Source of the DNA: Sipunculus nudus
Taxonomy: Eukaryota > Annelida > Sipuncula > Golfingiida > Sipunculidae
Assembly (NCBI GenBank): GCA_026874595.1
Contig: CM049320.1
Span: forward strand, 3,847,464 to 3,911,463
Direction: 5' to 3'
DNA length: 64,000 nucleotides
The notes under the pieces are model-generated. The model worked only from the letters and a program-made list of their open reading frames with translations. It did no database searches and was not told where the DNA came from. Positions 45,326 through 57,530 of the stretch are shown in pieces (position 1 is the first letter of the stretch; every line of letters starts with the position of its first letter). A program made the translations under genes and the position numbers.

Positions 45326-47202
45326 CACTTATCTTATTAATTAATAATAGCATTCTTTTGTTTCTGTTATATACCTTATATTACCAATGATAGAATTTTA
45401 TTACAATGTAAGTATACTTGCACAATTTTTCATGAAATAGATGCATAATCACTTTACATAAATGGGTCTTATTGAGACCGTTCAACCAGGTCCAGTGCCA
45501 GTGATAGAGGAAACATCAAGTGGTAGATATTTACTCTAAGATTGTTGAGAATAGTAAGACCTTAGTAATAAGAAGTTAAGGTGCTGCAAAACTGCAATGT
45601 TGACGGACGTGAGAGATCACCCAGATAAGCTAACAGAAACTGAGATTACCTGTGTGAAAACCAGACATAACAGAACATTTGTTTTAAGTATGAGGGGTTC
45701 CGGTATAAACAGTTGAATAATGGAGTGTTTATTCAGCATATGTACTATAAGAGCGACAGTGGGTTTATATCTGATAGTCCTATAGAACATTCAGTTGTTG
45801 TACTTTACATGCCACTTTGGCACTGGACTGTCACACCAAGCTTTTAAGCTGCAGCTTGCAAAGTATAAGACAAGATATATGTATAAACTACGCACATATA
45901 CAAATATGCTGTACAAGGTAGCTCTGAACTATTTGTTTTTATATTTTTCTGTTTGTTGGATTGAATTATTTGTTCTATATATTTCTACTAATAATCTATT
46001 TATATGTGGCTAATAATAAACCACCTGTAGTTACCCTCCAAACTCTAAGATAATGGGCAGCATTATATGAAAGCTTTTAAAAATGGCTTGCTGTGTTCAG
46101 GGGATCAAGGTCCCTGTTGTACACGCACTGTAGATAACGTATATATATGTAGTTCTTGCATATTTAGGGGTTTTAATGTTTCCCGTAAACACAGTGAAGT
46201 ACATCTATTTAAATTTTTATAACACTAGGTGAAACACCCTTTATAGAGTTCTAATACATGTATGTCCATCTATATTTACAAGCATAGCTGGCTCATATCA
46301 TTAACATATATATGAAGATATGAATATTTATAACCAGAGCAGTCACGCCGTTATTATTGTCTAATGAATATTATAAAACAGTGATTTAAAGCTCTGCCTA
46401 TAACAAAGTGATGGAGATGTTACCAGCTATGAATATTTATGAGGGTGGTTCACTAGTGTTTTCTTCTGACAGGATTTAACTTGATGTTACACACACACGT
46501 ACACGTACAATCGTTTTACTCTGTGTTTTTAATGGCATCCGAGCTTTTTCATGTAATGAGAGATTGAGAGATGACTCCAAGTTTGATTGCCGGAGCCATT
46601 TCCCTATTTAATGTAGTATGATTTGTTGTTAATGATAGGATTATAGCAAATATTGCAGGGAAGTAGCTACATATATCGCTGTGCAGGTCATCAATGAAAC
46701 CTGGCGCAGGCATGGATTAAGCATCAGGCCAATAGTTGTTAATTTAATCAAAAATTATGTAGGCTTTGAAGCTACTTTTGTTGTTGATTCGTTTGATTTT
46801 AGGCTTTATTGGTGAATTATATAATTGTTTTTTTTTCTTTAGACTGTATATCTTTTATAAAAAGGTTTCAAAGTTTCAATTTGTCCTAGGAAACTCAAGT
46901 TCCAACATTGAGGCGATTGCTAATGCAAGCACAAAACCCAGTAGTTCATGTGAAGATACAATATAGCACGAAGTATCACAGAAATATTATAGCAACCGAG
47001 CCCGGGCCAGTCGCTAGAACCATCAGTCGTTCCTTCTGGAAACAAATTACTTGATAAAATATTCATAGAAATTACCTTTATTTTATATCATATGGTTAGA
47101 CAGAAAAACTAAAGGATTAACGGGAAAGCTTAATTCCCAGTTCATTTGCGTCCTGATTAAATGTTCATCTTGGACAGTTTTAAAACGTGTTTTTGACTTA
47201 AG

Positions 47203-47217
47203 CACTAGATGGCGCTG
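47203..47217 (+). promoter_or_regulatory. CTCF-like motif
   Basis: CACTAGATGGCGCTG fits the animal CTCF core (CAC-[TC]-AGATGGCGC) at nearly every position. It is single-copy and outside the recognised repeats. Function is inferred from the motif only. Confidence 0.35.
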
Positions 47218-47978
47218 GTAATTGGCCCAAGAACAGATTAACCATAATTTCTGGTGCACTGTATTGGGCGTACTGTGATGAATTGTAGCACTTTGGTGGT
47301 AAAACTGTGATTCGAGAAAGAACTTGTTGTGATGGAAATGAAAGTGTGATATGCTTGAACCTTCATTTAAGAAATATCTCTGGTTCAGTGACTGCTAAAT
47401 CAGCTTGGCGAATGTCATAATTACAGACAGGTTAAGAATGTTTGTCAGTGCATGTATTCTGGAAGAGATCAGTGTTTGAAAACCGATCAGATGAATGGTT
47501 ATTTATACGAAACTAAAGTGAATGTATGTTTCTTCTTTGACTAGGCTGTTATATATAAGGTATACATCGTGTTATTTCAATTATCAAAATGCTGGTGTAA
47601 ATGCTGATCCAGGCGGAATGGTCACCTAGCGGAGGGCCCTTTTTCGGTACGTCCAGAATTGAGTGCATTATGATGATCAGAAATAGACTGTACATTCTGT
47701 ATCTGAAAGCCCCGGTCGCTGCTGGAAAGTATCAACCGGGAAAACAAGTTGTGAGTCGTGCGGGTTACAAGGATTAAAGTGCTGAGAACCAAGGAATAAT
47801 TAACTGATATAACGATGGACACTACTCAAAGAAGTGGAGAAACCGGGCAATCATGTTAAATTAGGTTTAATGTTATTTCTTGAAAGAGACTGCAGGGAAA
47901 ACTACATGTATATTGCTTTTTCCGGTGACAGTTGGTGAAGAATCGGGGTCATTGTATTCGACCATGAATCCCCGGAAC

Positions 47979-48031
47979 AGATGGTTTTCTGTTAACAGAT
48001 GGTTTTTCGTTGACAGATGGTTTTCTGTCTT
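47979..48031 (+). repeat. 18-bp tandem repeat, three units
   Basis: ACAGATGGTTTTCTGTTA-type units are repeated three times with small changes. A short open frame over it (RWFSVN / RWFFVD / RWFSVF) reflects the repeat, not a known protein. Confidence 0.8.
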
Positions 48032-48855
48032 TGGTATACAAGCACCTCGGTTAATATTAACAGAGGAAATAACGTGTTCCGGAACATAAGAAGATCAGCC
48101 CAGTCTTTTGTATCGAGTTAATTATTAAGGCCTGCTAATTATGCTATGAATTGAACTTTCGGGAAATTGAGGTCAATTTTTAAGCCTTTTCACATAATTA
48201 TAAAGATTTGTTTCATTTTACAAAGTTTTTGTTTAGTCGGCAAGATTTAAAATGTAGAATTCTGCCAATGTGGGCTGAAGTCTTGTTGATTTTTGTGGGT
48301 TTTATTTTATTTTATATTTACTGAGTCCGCTGTTTTATCATGTTTGTAGCAGAGTATATTTGTAGAGAGCTCTTCTTCTATACCTGTTGAAAAATGTGGA
48401 TTTTTACATGTTTTGCTCATGTTTGTAGCTTCTGTGCTCCTCTTTATAAAGTTTACTGTGGTGTCACGTGATTTATATTGTATGTGCTGTTCCGTTGCTG
48501 CCTCCCTTGCTGAGGCAGGGACTGTAGTGTCTGCAGCTTATTTTCTTTGTAGCTGAATAAAATAAAATAAAAATACCAATCATGTGTGTTTTTTTCGTCC
48601 TTGTTGACTAGGCCTTTATCATTAAAGGTTTCTGGTATCTTGAACTGTCATTGCACTCGTCCGCCAGAGGTCGTTTATACGAGTTCAGGATTAGAGGAAG
48701 ACTGGGACTGCTCTCAATTGTCGGGATGAGGGATTCCAGCGACTCCCTTGTTCCTTTTTATTCTTATGAAAAAAATTTGTCTTGTTATTTCCAATATATT
48801 CCGACATTTAGGCTTCTATTTTCATATGTCATTGATCTTCTATTTTCATTTGTTA

Positions 48856-51500
48856 TTTTTAGCTCAGCTGAATATAAGTCATCTGAGCTATAGTCGTGGT
48901 CCATTGTCCGTCGTCCGTCTGTCTGTCCGTCCGTCCGGATGTCCGTCCGTAAGACTGGCACGTTTCGACACCATTGGACCTACGAATCTGAAATTTGCCA
49001 TACAGTTAGATGTCCCAAAAATCTCGTACCATGCCGAAAATTGGGTCAATAGGACTTCGTTCCTTTGAGATATTAAGGAAAAACCTCATTTTTTATTAGA
49101 AATCTATTTTCACACTTCAGGACTGCCTAATATCAAAACCACTCATCTGGTTTTCTTCATATTTACCATAAATATTCCTCTATATAGTTCCTATGTACAT
49201 GCCAGAAATTAAGTAAGTATTATTTAATTTTAAAAAAGTTATGGGCCCAAACATAATGGACTTTGTAAAAAAATCAGGAAAGATATTTGGTCACTTAGGA
49301 CCAAAAGTGTTAAAGGTAGGGACTTTTATTTCAGTAATACAACTTTAATTGATCAAAATTTAATTGTTTACCAAAAATTAGATCAAAATCTGTTATTTTT
49401 ATTTTAAATATTGGCAAAAATATAAAATTGGTACCTTAATTTTGCCCAAGTTTGACCATGGCACTTTTTTTTCCTGTAAGTACTGTGGATTTAATTTTCA
49501 CAGCATGTTTTTGTTAGGATTTTGTCTGTTAACACAAAAAAAACTGTAGATTTTCTTCAAGTTTTCAAGCACCATGTCACATCAAGTCTACATCAAGCTA
49601 GTGTTATGCAGGTTGCTAGAGTTCAGCTCCCCAGCTTCAGCTCTAAGTTTCTTAAATTTAGCATACAGTTAGATGTCTCCAAAATCCCCTACCATGCCAA
49701 GAATTTTATCACTAGGACTTAATTCCTTCGAAATATTAATGAAAAACTTCATTTTCCATTAAAAACCCATTGTTACACTGTAAGACTGCCTAATATCAAA
49801 ACCACTGATCTGACTTTGATCATATATAATATATATATTTTTCTATACATTCGCTATGCACATGCCAGAAATGATGTCAGTACTGCGTAATTGTTTTAAG
49901 TTATTGGCCAAAACATAATGCACTTTGTAAAAAATCAAGAAATACATTTACTCCCTTAACAAGAGTATTGCTGAAGCTAGAGATTTTTTGTTAGGGATGT
50001 AACATTATTTAATCAAGATTCAATTGAATACCAAAAATTAGTTCTGAATTTTTCTAATTTTATAAGTTATTAGTATAAATATAAAATTAGTACCTTAAAT
50101 TTTGCCCAACTTTGACCATGGCACGTTTGTTTCCTGAGAGCACTGTTGATATAATTTTCATATAATGCACACATTAGGATTTCAGCTTTTTAGTTAAGAA
50201 AGCTGAAAGAAATTGGCCAAATATTGTAGCTTTTATTGATGTTTATATGAGACCATGTCAGACCCAGGCTTAATCCAGCCCCACTTCAGTCACCTGTATG
50301 TTGACCTTGTTGACCTTTCATCAGATTATGCATGCTTGAGCGAAGCATACACTGAGGCAGCCAGGCAGCTAATGCCCAGCCACAGTTGATCCAGGTGTCC
50401 AACCCAACTCATCTAGTAGTTGTTTTGAAAAACAACATAACAATAAACAATAAATTAATAATTTTGTATTGTTTTTTTATAACAAATTAAAGAAAAATTA
50501 ATAGAAAAGGAATTTGTTAGTTGATGAGCAACAGAAAATTAACTTGCAGTTACTGATGATGTAAGAATCTTGTATGGATGGATAGAATGTCAATGTCAAT
50601 GTTATTCAAAATAACACCATGCAGTCACCTATGGTATTTTTCAGTTCAATTTTAATGATAAAAAAATAAATTATATTATTCATTACTAATCATTAGGGAT
50701 CATATGAAGGAAATTAATGATAGACAAAGATGCAGTTGATAATATTAATCTAGATTCCTACTGTGTCTAGTGTGTAGATTAATGTGAAAGTAGTCCAAAA
50801 TGAATATATTACATTTATTTTTTTTTAATATAAATAAAAGCCATAAAACCAGGTACTTATGATCATTATTTAAATTTGTGAATTTTGTATATTCTGGATT
50901 CTCAACATCTTTGTTGGGCTAAAACTGAATAAATACTAGACATGGTGCGAATGCTTTGCAAATGTATTTGAATACGAATATGAATATGTACTGCATTAAA
51001 AAATTTTATTGCATAAGAATAGGAATTCAGGTAAAAATGAAAGTATATGAATACCAGTGCAGATACTTTCAAAATGTATTCATGAATGCATTCATGAATA
51101 TATTCTATAATATTATTTCAATAATCATTTCAGTTATTTTTTATTTTAAAAAATCAGATGATTTTCTTATTATTATTTTTTAAATAAAAATTATATTGGC
51201 ACTATTTGTTATTAAATTTTAATAAATAGTTAAACTCTTTTATAATATGTGCTGCTTATAAGTTATATGGCCAAGTCAAAGTCTGTGTGACAATAGCACT
51301 CCATTTGTTAATAAAATAAATGAAATCAATCCCCTTCCCTGTCTCCAAAGAAACTATCAAAATCATATACAAGTTAAAGACCAACAACTCATAATAAAGC
51401 TTATATTTATTACCACCCAAAACCAGCATGTGCGTCTTTCCCAAATCATATTTTTTATCATATATAACAGCTGAGCGCCGTGACCCATGGGTCCCTTGTT
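48856..51500 (+). mobile_element. Family B element, copy B3 (full length)
   Basis: It runs from TTTTTAGCTCAGCTGAATAT to CAGCTGAGCGCCGTGACCCA / TGGGTCCCTTGTT. The inverted pair GCTCAGCTG/CAGCTGAGC, the 3' palindrome GACCCATGGGTC, the two-halves interior and the 24-bp palindrome (51077-51100) are all kept. It has the same direction as B1 and B2 but lies outside the modular gene. Confidence 0.8.
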
Positions 51501-51705
51501 ACTTCATGTTTCCTATATTAATTTAGATTGAGTATTGTTATATAGACCTGCTATGACTAAAACAGTCAGCCGTTTTCCTAGAACTGTACATGTAAGTGAT
51601 GCACTCAAGTGCAGCAGTCTTAAACCATTTAAAAAAGACTGCTTGGACAATGTACTCATCGTAAATAACCGAGTAAAACACGATTGTGCATTGAAAACTC
51701 ATATA
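51501..51705. other. Spacer between B3 and A3
   Basis: About 200 bases of unique sequence. The open frame here has no recognisable product. Confidence 0.6.
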
Positions 51706-54700
51706 TTTTTAGCGAACCTGTGAGCTTATGCGATGGTGTGGCGGCGTCCGTCGGCCGTCGTCCATCGTCTGTACTTTAACCCATACTATTTTGAAAAAAA
51801 ATCACGAAATTTTATGCAAAAAATTAGTCATCTAAAAAACTCTATCGGATTTTGCTTAACTGCATTTTCTTAGATTTAATAGGGAAAAAGCTTAAAAAAG
51901 TTTTAAAAATCTTCTTCTCCGAAACTGTTAGCCAAATTGTCCAATGTTTCACAGAAATGATCCCTGCAACAATCTCTCTCAAATTTGTTCGAATGGTTAA
52001 AGTTCAGTGATTTTTGGCCGAGTTACAGGAGGTTGAACTTAGTCATTTGTCCAAAATAGCATACTAAAATTACAATCTTAGAAATGGCTGGAGATATCAT
52101 CATCAAATTTTATGCCAATGTTGGTCACATGAGTCATATCTGAAATTGAGGTATTGGTGGCGCCACCTGCATCGGCCATTTTCGTACAGGAGTCATCAGT
52201 GCCTGTAACATACTGACTGCTACAAAAAACTTCTTCTCTGAAACCATATGGCCCAATTGTTTAATATCGCACAGAAATGATCCTAGGGTAGTGCTTTCTG
52301 AAGTTTGTTCAAATGGTCTCAGTTCAGTGACTTTTGGCTGAGTTATGGGAAGCTGAATTTAGTCATATGCCATAACAGGCCATTTTAGCTCAGTGGCTAC
52401 AAAGATCTTCTACTCAAAAACCGCTGGGCCAAATTCTTAAATCTCACACAATTATTATCCTTAGATGTTTATAATTCAAGTTTGTTCAAATGGTATTGGT
52501 TCAGTGATTTTTGGATGAGTTATCGGAAGCTTAACTTAACCATTTTGCTGTATTTTCCCATATGAGTTTTAAACCTGCGAAACGTTTTTCGACTGTTGCC
52601 ACTGAAGCCAGTTTGTTAAATATTTTACAAGAATAATCCCTACAATAATTCTTATAATAATTGTCATTAATGGTTCCACATGAATGAATTTAGGCTGAAT
52701 TATGGAGATTGAATTGAGTCATTTTACCATATATGTTAGCTGTGTGATGCTGTTACATCTAGCCTGGCACCAGTTTATCAGCATCTGTTACATCATGCCA
52801 CTAGACATTTTGATTTCAGGTTATCTTTGGTTAATATCGACAAGAAATTTTTTTTAAAAGATTTAAAAAAAAACTTAGATTTATGATGTAAGTTATTCAT
52901 CATACCAGGCAATGGGATATTCATGGATATTCGGCTCTCTGTGGCTGTACAACTGTACATGGATTATAAATTATTGGTATCCCTACTTAACTTAATTCAG
53001 GAATTTGCCATCAGTGAGATATATCTGTATTTTAATTTTGCATTCAGTATGCATCTGTTATAATTTTACATGTATTCCTGATTTCTTTTTTTTTATAAAA
53101 AGTCAGCTATAAAACATAATGAATTTGGAAAATTAATTTCAAAGTTGTTTCAAGTAGGGACCACTTTTGTGTACAGATGGCACCAATTGGTTTACCATTG
53201 GCAGATTGCCAGTGCCTTGATGTTGGCCATCAGCCAAGATGATGTCAGCTCTATAAATAGTTTTGGCACAGTGCCTGGATTGGAAGAAGTGCAGCCAGGT
53301 GTAGGTCAAGAGTTCACTCAGTGCAGTAGCTGCATTCTATTTATAGCTTTGGCAGACTGCTCACTGCATCAGTTTTGGCCTGGATCTATTTGTAGCTTTG
53401 GCAGACTGCCAACTGTGTCAGATTATGCAACAGGTCAAGAGTTTTCTCAGTGCAGCCAAGTACAGGTCAAAAGTTCACTCAGTCTAGCCAGGTGCAGGTC
53501 AGGAGTTCACTCAGTGCAGTAGCTTGAGGCAGCAATTTGTCACAGTTCACTCGCAGGCAACTACCTTACTCACCTAAGCCTCGTCAGCCCAGTAAATCAA
53601 ACTCTGGAGAAGTTTGATGTATTGGCCTGATATTTTGACCTGTCTATGTGTCTTTGATGGTATTCTCATTTACAAGACAGGTGGTGCCACCTACATTGAC
53701 TTTTGCAGTGTATGCGCCTGCTTATTTCTACAGAGGAATTTGATACATCAGCGTAAAATTAGGCATGTTTATACATATCGGGTAGCTTTAAAGCGCACAA
53801 GACTTGTGGCGCCACCTACAATAATTTTTGCACAGTGAATGGCCCTGCTTATTTCACAGTAGGGGTTTGACATATCAGTCTGACATTGGGCATATGAATA
53901 TGTCTCTTCGTTGTATATAAGACTGGTGGTGCCAGCTACAATCATTGTATCCGCCAAAACAGAGTTTTGTGGATACTATGTTTTCAGTCGGACGCCGCTG
54001 CTGCTGCGACCACCACTGCCGCATAGATTTCCCGAGAACTCCTCTGTAACCTCTGGGCAGAATTTTTTAAAATTCAGAATTATGATCCGGTCACATGTGA
54101 ACTGCTGCGCCCTCATTTTTGGATGACCTCTGACCTTTCCTCTCTGCCCAGCGTCAATTTGTGCGTCTGTTTCCAAACATAAACCCACATACCTCGGGAA
54201 CCGTTTGACCAGTTGGGCCAAAATTTTGCATGTATATAGATCTCACATAGCTCAAAAGGTGGCGCCACCTGCAACCATTTTTGCACAGCGTCCATTTGTT
54301 CATCTGCCTTTGGATAAAATTACTCATATCTCGGCAGTGGTTTGACTTATCTACCTGAAATTTTGTAGGTTTATACATCCTGGACAGCTTTCTTGATTTT
54401 ATGACAGGTGGCGCCACCTACATTCACATGTACGCTGCAGACATCCAAGCTCATATCTCAGACACCATTTGACCGATTGGGCAAAATTTTTGCATTAATA
54501 TAGATCTCACATAGCTCTTTATCATAGGCAAAACTGGTGGCGCCACCTGCAACCATTTTTGCACAGCGTCCGTTTGTTTGTTTTCCATGGGATAAAATCA
54601 CTTATATCTCGGCAGTGGTTTGACATATCTGCCTAATATTTTGCAGGTTTATACATCTTGGATAGCTTTCTGGATTTTGTGGCAGGTGGCGCCACCTACA

Positions 54701-55070
54701 CTTATGTATTCGCTGCAGACATTCAGGCTTATATGTCAGGACTGGTTTGACATGTCCCCCAGAAATTTTGCATGTGTATAGATCTCACATAGCTCTTAAT
54801 CATACACAAAATTTGTGGCGCTACCTGCCACCATTTTTGCACAGCGTTCTTCTGTTTGTCTGCTGTGGGATAAAATCACTCATATACAAGAAGTGGTTTG
54901 AATTATCTGCCTAAAATTTTGCATATGTATTTAGTATATATATATGTTTAGTACTTGCATTTTTCATATACATGTTACACGTGTTCTTGAAAAGTAATGG
55001 TCCAGCATTGAAGCATTATACCTGGTGTAATCTCATTGCACAGGTTCACATTAGGCCTGTAGGCCTTGTT
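51706..55070 (+). mobile_element. Family A element, copy A3 (most complete), with F sequence inside
   Basis: It starts TTTTTAGCGAACCTGTGAGC. GAACCTGTG (51714-51722) recurs inverted as CACAGGTTC at 55039-55047, followed by the hairpin AGGCCTGTAGGCCT (55053-55066) and the end TGTT at 55070. At about 53948, after GCCAGCTACAATCA, A sequence gives way to family F (head GAGTTTTGTGGATACTATG, modules to about 54935), then the last A segment resumes. The F part has lost its 3' hairpin, so a deletion joined the two. F modules carry GGTGGCGCCACC boxes at about 54258, 54408, 54537 and 54686. No transposase or Rep frame is present. Confidence 0.75.
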
Positions 55071-55949
55071 TATAATAACGTAACCTCCGAAACCTCATTG
55101 GCATCACGGCTATCGGCTCGTTAAACTCTCAAAATTACGCTTAAGGAGCGCACAGGGCTGGGGTCTTGACCACAGCAACCTGTAGCTACTCGACAAAGCA
55201 AACATCATCTTCAGTAAGTCAGATTATAATTTATTTTAGAATTAATGGCAATAGATTATCTTGAACTTTCACATTCTATACCGAAAATCATGTTGGAAGT
55301 GATTCATTTCTGATATACATAATATCAGATTTGAAATTCAATTTTTACTGATATTAATTAACAGTTTAATATTATTTAATATGGTTAATATTAAACACGA
55401 TGGGAAAAAATGATTGCAGTTTGAGTGACAGTGTGATTTCGTTTGACAGGTACTCTGATGAAAATTTCCGCCATGTACAGTTCCTTATTTTCGACAAATT
55501 TTTATCGTATACATATATAGAGAGGAACATTTTAATTAGTTGTAATCCCAGTTTCTGAAATACATCGAGCAAACACCATCACAAACAAATCATCCCCTGA
55601 AGCACGATGCTGAGAACTTTCCTGACTCATGAAATTAGAACAACCTGTGATACAAGGAATTCAGCAGCGTTCAGTGGGACGCCTTTGCAAATAAGGAATA
55701 ACTCCACACTGATCCTTTTCACAGAAGGAGTTACTGGTATTGAACTCTAAACCATCCGGCAAAACTAAACCGAGTCCCGTTGCAGTGATTGTCTGTAATT
55801 TTATGAAACCGCTCGGTTCCTATTTAATTCCGTCTCGTGTTTTATCGGATTCTGTTGTCAAATCATTTTGGCCGAGCCAACTACCTATATATAGGCCCAA
55901 CACTCACCGTCCATAAACTACAGCTGTGTAAACACTCATCCGTTTTTTC

Positions 55950-56090
55950 GACAACGACAACCCGACAACGATAATGCGGCAACGGAAAAATAAAAAAAAA
56001 TTATAAAAAGATCGTTGTATACAGGAAAATTTATTTGTGTGCATAAATGCACACGCGCACGCCATGGCAACGACAATGCGACAATATAAT
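55950..56090 (+). repeat. Short interspersed repeat, copy 1
   Basis: It is built around ACAACGATAATGCGGCAACG, then ATCGTTG, then a CACACGCGCACGCCATGGCA segment and GACAATGCG. The same order of blocks occurs at 57219-57335 in the same direction. Confidence 0.55.
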
Positions 56091-56225
56091 TTCTCCTCCT
56101 TTCCCAGCATTGGATTTTTAAGAACACTGAGATACCTACGCTCCCGACGCAGCGGAAATCTTGCGCTTCTAAAGAAGCAACTGATTTTCACGCTGCCAGC
56201 TTTGACCATTTATGATATATTTAGA

Positions 56226-56238
56226 CACCAGATGGCGG
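56226..56238 (+). promoter_or_regulatory. Weaker CTCF-like motif
   Basis: CACCAGATGGCGG keeps the AGATGGCG core but differs in the flanks. Confidence 0.25.
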
Positions 56239-57218
56239 TTCGTTGTCTTCTGAAAAAAAAACGTGCGTATGATGTGACAAGCAGCCAACCAGATGCCAAT
56301 AAACAAACACTCGACAGGCATCCTGGCTCCGCCCATAGCTGCGCTTCAGGCGCCGCTTGATGAGTTTACGGTCGAATTTTAACTGCTCCCTCTGCATTCT
56401 CGCATCATCGACCGATTCGATTATGACATTATGACTGTGTTAGCGTAGCCATGTATCTGTTGTTTGCAGAACTGAAACCAGCCAGCGAGGTGTGCACGCA
56501 GCCTTTGTTGTTACGTTTCGTTTGAATTACAGCTCACCGGCCGGGCATCCTATGTGCCCAAGGTCCTAAGCCAACCACGTCTGGGGCAATTCTCTCTGAG
56601 CCTGTGGCCTGTTCAGCATGTTACCGGGGCGATGAGCTGTCAATCAAAACGAAATGAACATGATTGGCTCCGTGTATTCCTCGCTTGGCAGTGTCTTCCA
56701 GCACAAGGTCTCATCTGATTGGACAAAAATACAGTGCTCCCCTCTGGTGTAGCAATTCAGGATACGAGGTCAAAACAAACAGCGCTTACGATATAGGTGC
56801 TAGGCCTATAGTTAAAGCGCTGTGTAAAGAGCGTATGAGATACCTCGAAAAGGTAAGGTATATCGGCTAAAAGTGATGGAAAAGTAAGTTAGATAACCGT
56901 TTTCTAGATACACGATAATACATGTAAATTACTCTGAATTTTTATAAGGTGTATGAAGTAAACACCAATACGTTGTTTCTGTCTTCGTCTTTGATTACTA
57001 AATGGGACCCAGTATATCCCTATAATTCTACATCTTCAGGCGAAGGCGATATTTATTGTCGCCCTGGAGGTTCATCGTAATGAACAAAACATGTATGTGC
57101 GTTTTGGCCTCCGATTAAAAAAATAGCCGGATCAATGTGTACACCCAACCATTGCCATTGTCGTCGCCGTTGCCGTTGACCGATAAACGTATGAATTAAA
57201 TGTGTACAAAGCTTCTAA

Positions 57219-57335
57219 GGCAACGATAATCTGACAACGATAATGCGGCAACGGCAAAAAAATCGTTGAAAATTGAAAATCCGTTTGAGTATACACATGC
57301 GCACGGCACTGCACGGCAAGATCAATGCGGTACGA
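57219..57335 (+). repeat. Short interspersed repeat, copy 2
   Basis: It is the same block order as at 55950-56090: GACAACGATAATGCGGCAAC, AATCGTTG, CACATGCGCACGGCACTGCA, then GATCAATGCGG. Just upstream a CCATTGCCATTGTCGTCGCC segment (57148-57167) is roughly complementary to its first part, so the pair could fold back. Confidence 0.55.
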
Positions 57336-57530
57336 CTGTCCGGGATTTTTTTCGAACCGGTTTGTGACGCATTTTTCAACGATGCCGGATATAACCGTAC
57401 AGTACCACTCCCATAAAATAACGTCACTATTATCAAGCCCAGACAACATTTCAGGTATCATTTTCAAGTATTGTATTTATATAAGACCACTGAGATACCC
57501 GGAAAGACAATGAATCTTCTTAAATATTGA

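Larger units (their letters stand above)
44570..48855. other. Mostly unique AT-rich DNA downstream of the modular gene
   Basis: No gene was recognised. It includes (TA)n at 45286-45323, a CTCF-like site at 47203-47217, an 18-base three-fold repeat at 47979-48031, and overlapping AATAAA signals at about 48556-48573. It could include a longer 3' UTR of the modular gene. A frame after the acceptor-like TTTGTCCTAG at about 46891 is open for 54 codons but unrecognised. Confidence 0.45.
55071..57530. other. Unique, locally CpG-rich DNA; possible regulatory or promoter region
   Basis: The stretch 56040-56760 is richer in CpG than its surroundings. It holds CCAAT-type sites (GCCAATAAA near 56297, TGATTGGCTCC near 56662), TGTCAATCAAAACG near 56639, a GGCTCCGCCCA GC-box near 56328, and a CTCF-like site at 56226-56238. 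A donor-like CTTCAGTAAGT lies at about 55210-55220. No coding exon was recognised, so any gene that this serves is not in the window or escaped me. Confidence 0.35.

Noticed and set aside
46892-47051. 54-codon open segment after an acceptor-like TTTGTCCTAG
   Set aside because: A second frame is also open over part of it, no donor or upstream exon was found, and the peptide fits no family I recognise.
3887-48675. Identical 15-mer CCGCCAGAGGTCGTT at 3887-3901 and 48661-48675
   Set aside because: A few exact 15-mers shared by chance are expected among all pairs of positions in 64 kb, and the flanks do not match.
53145-53522. 125-codon plus-strand frame
   Set aside because: It covers the GTTCACTCAGTGCAG tandem part of element A3; the Ser/Gln/Cys pattern follows the repeat and other A copies do not keep it open.
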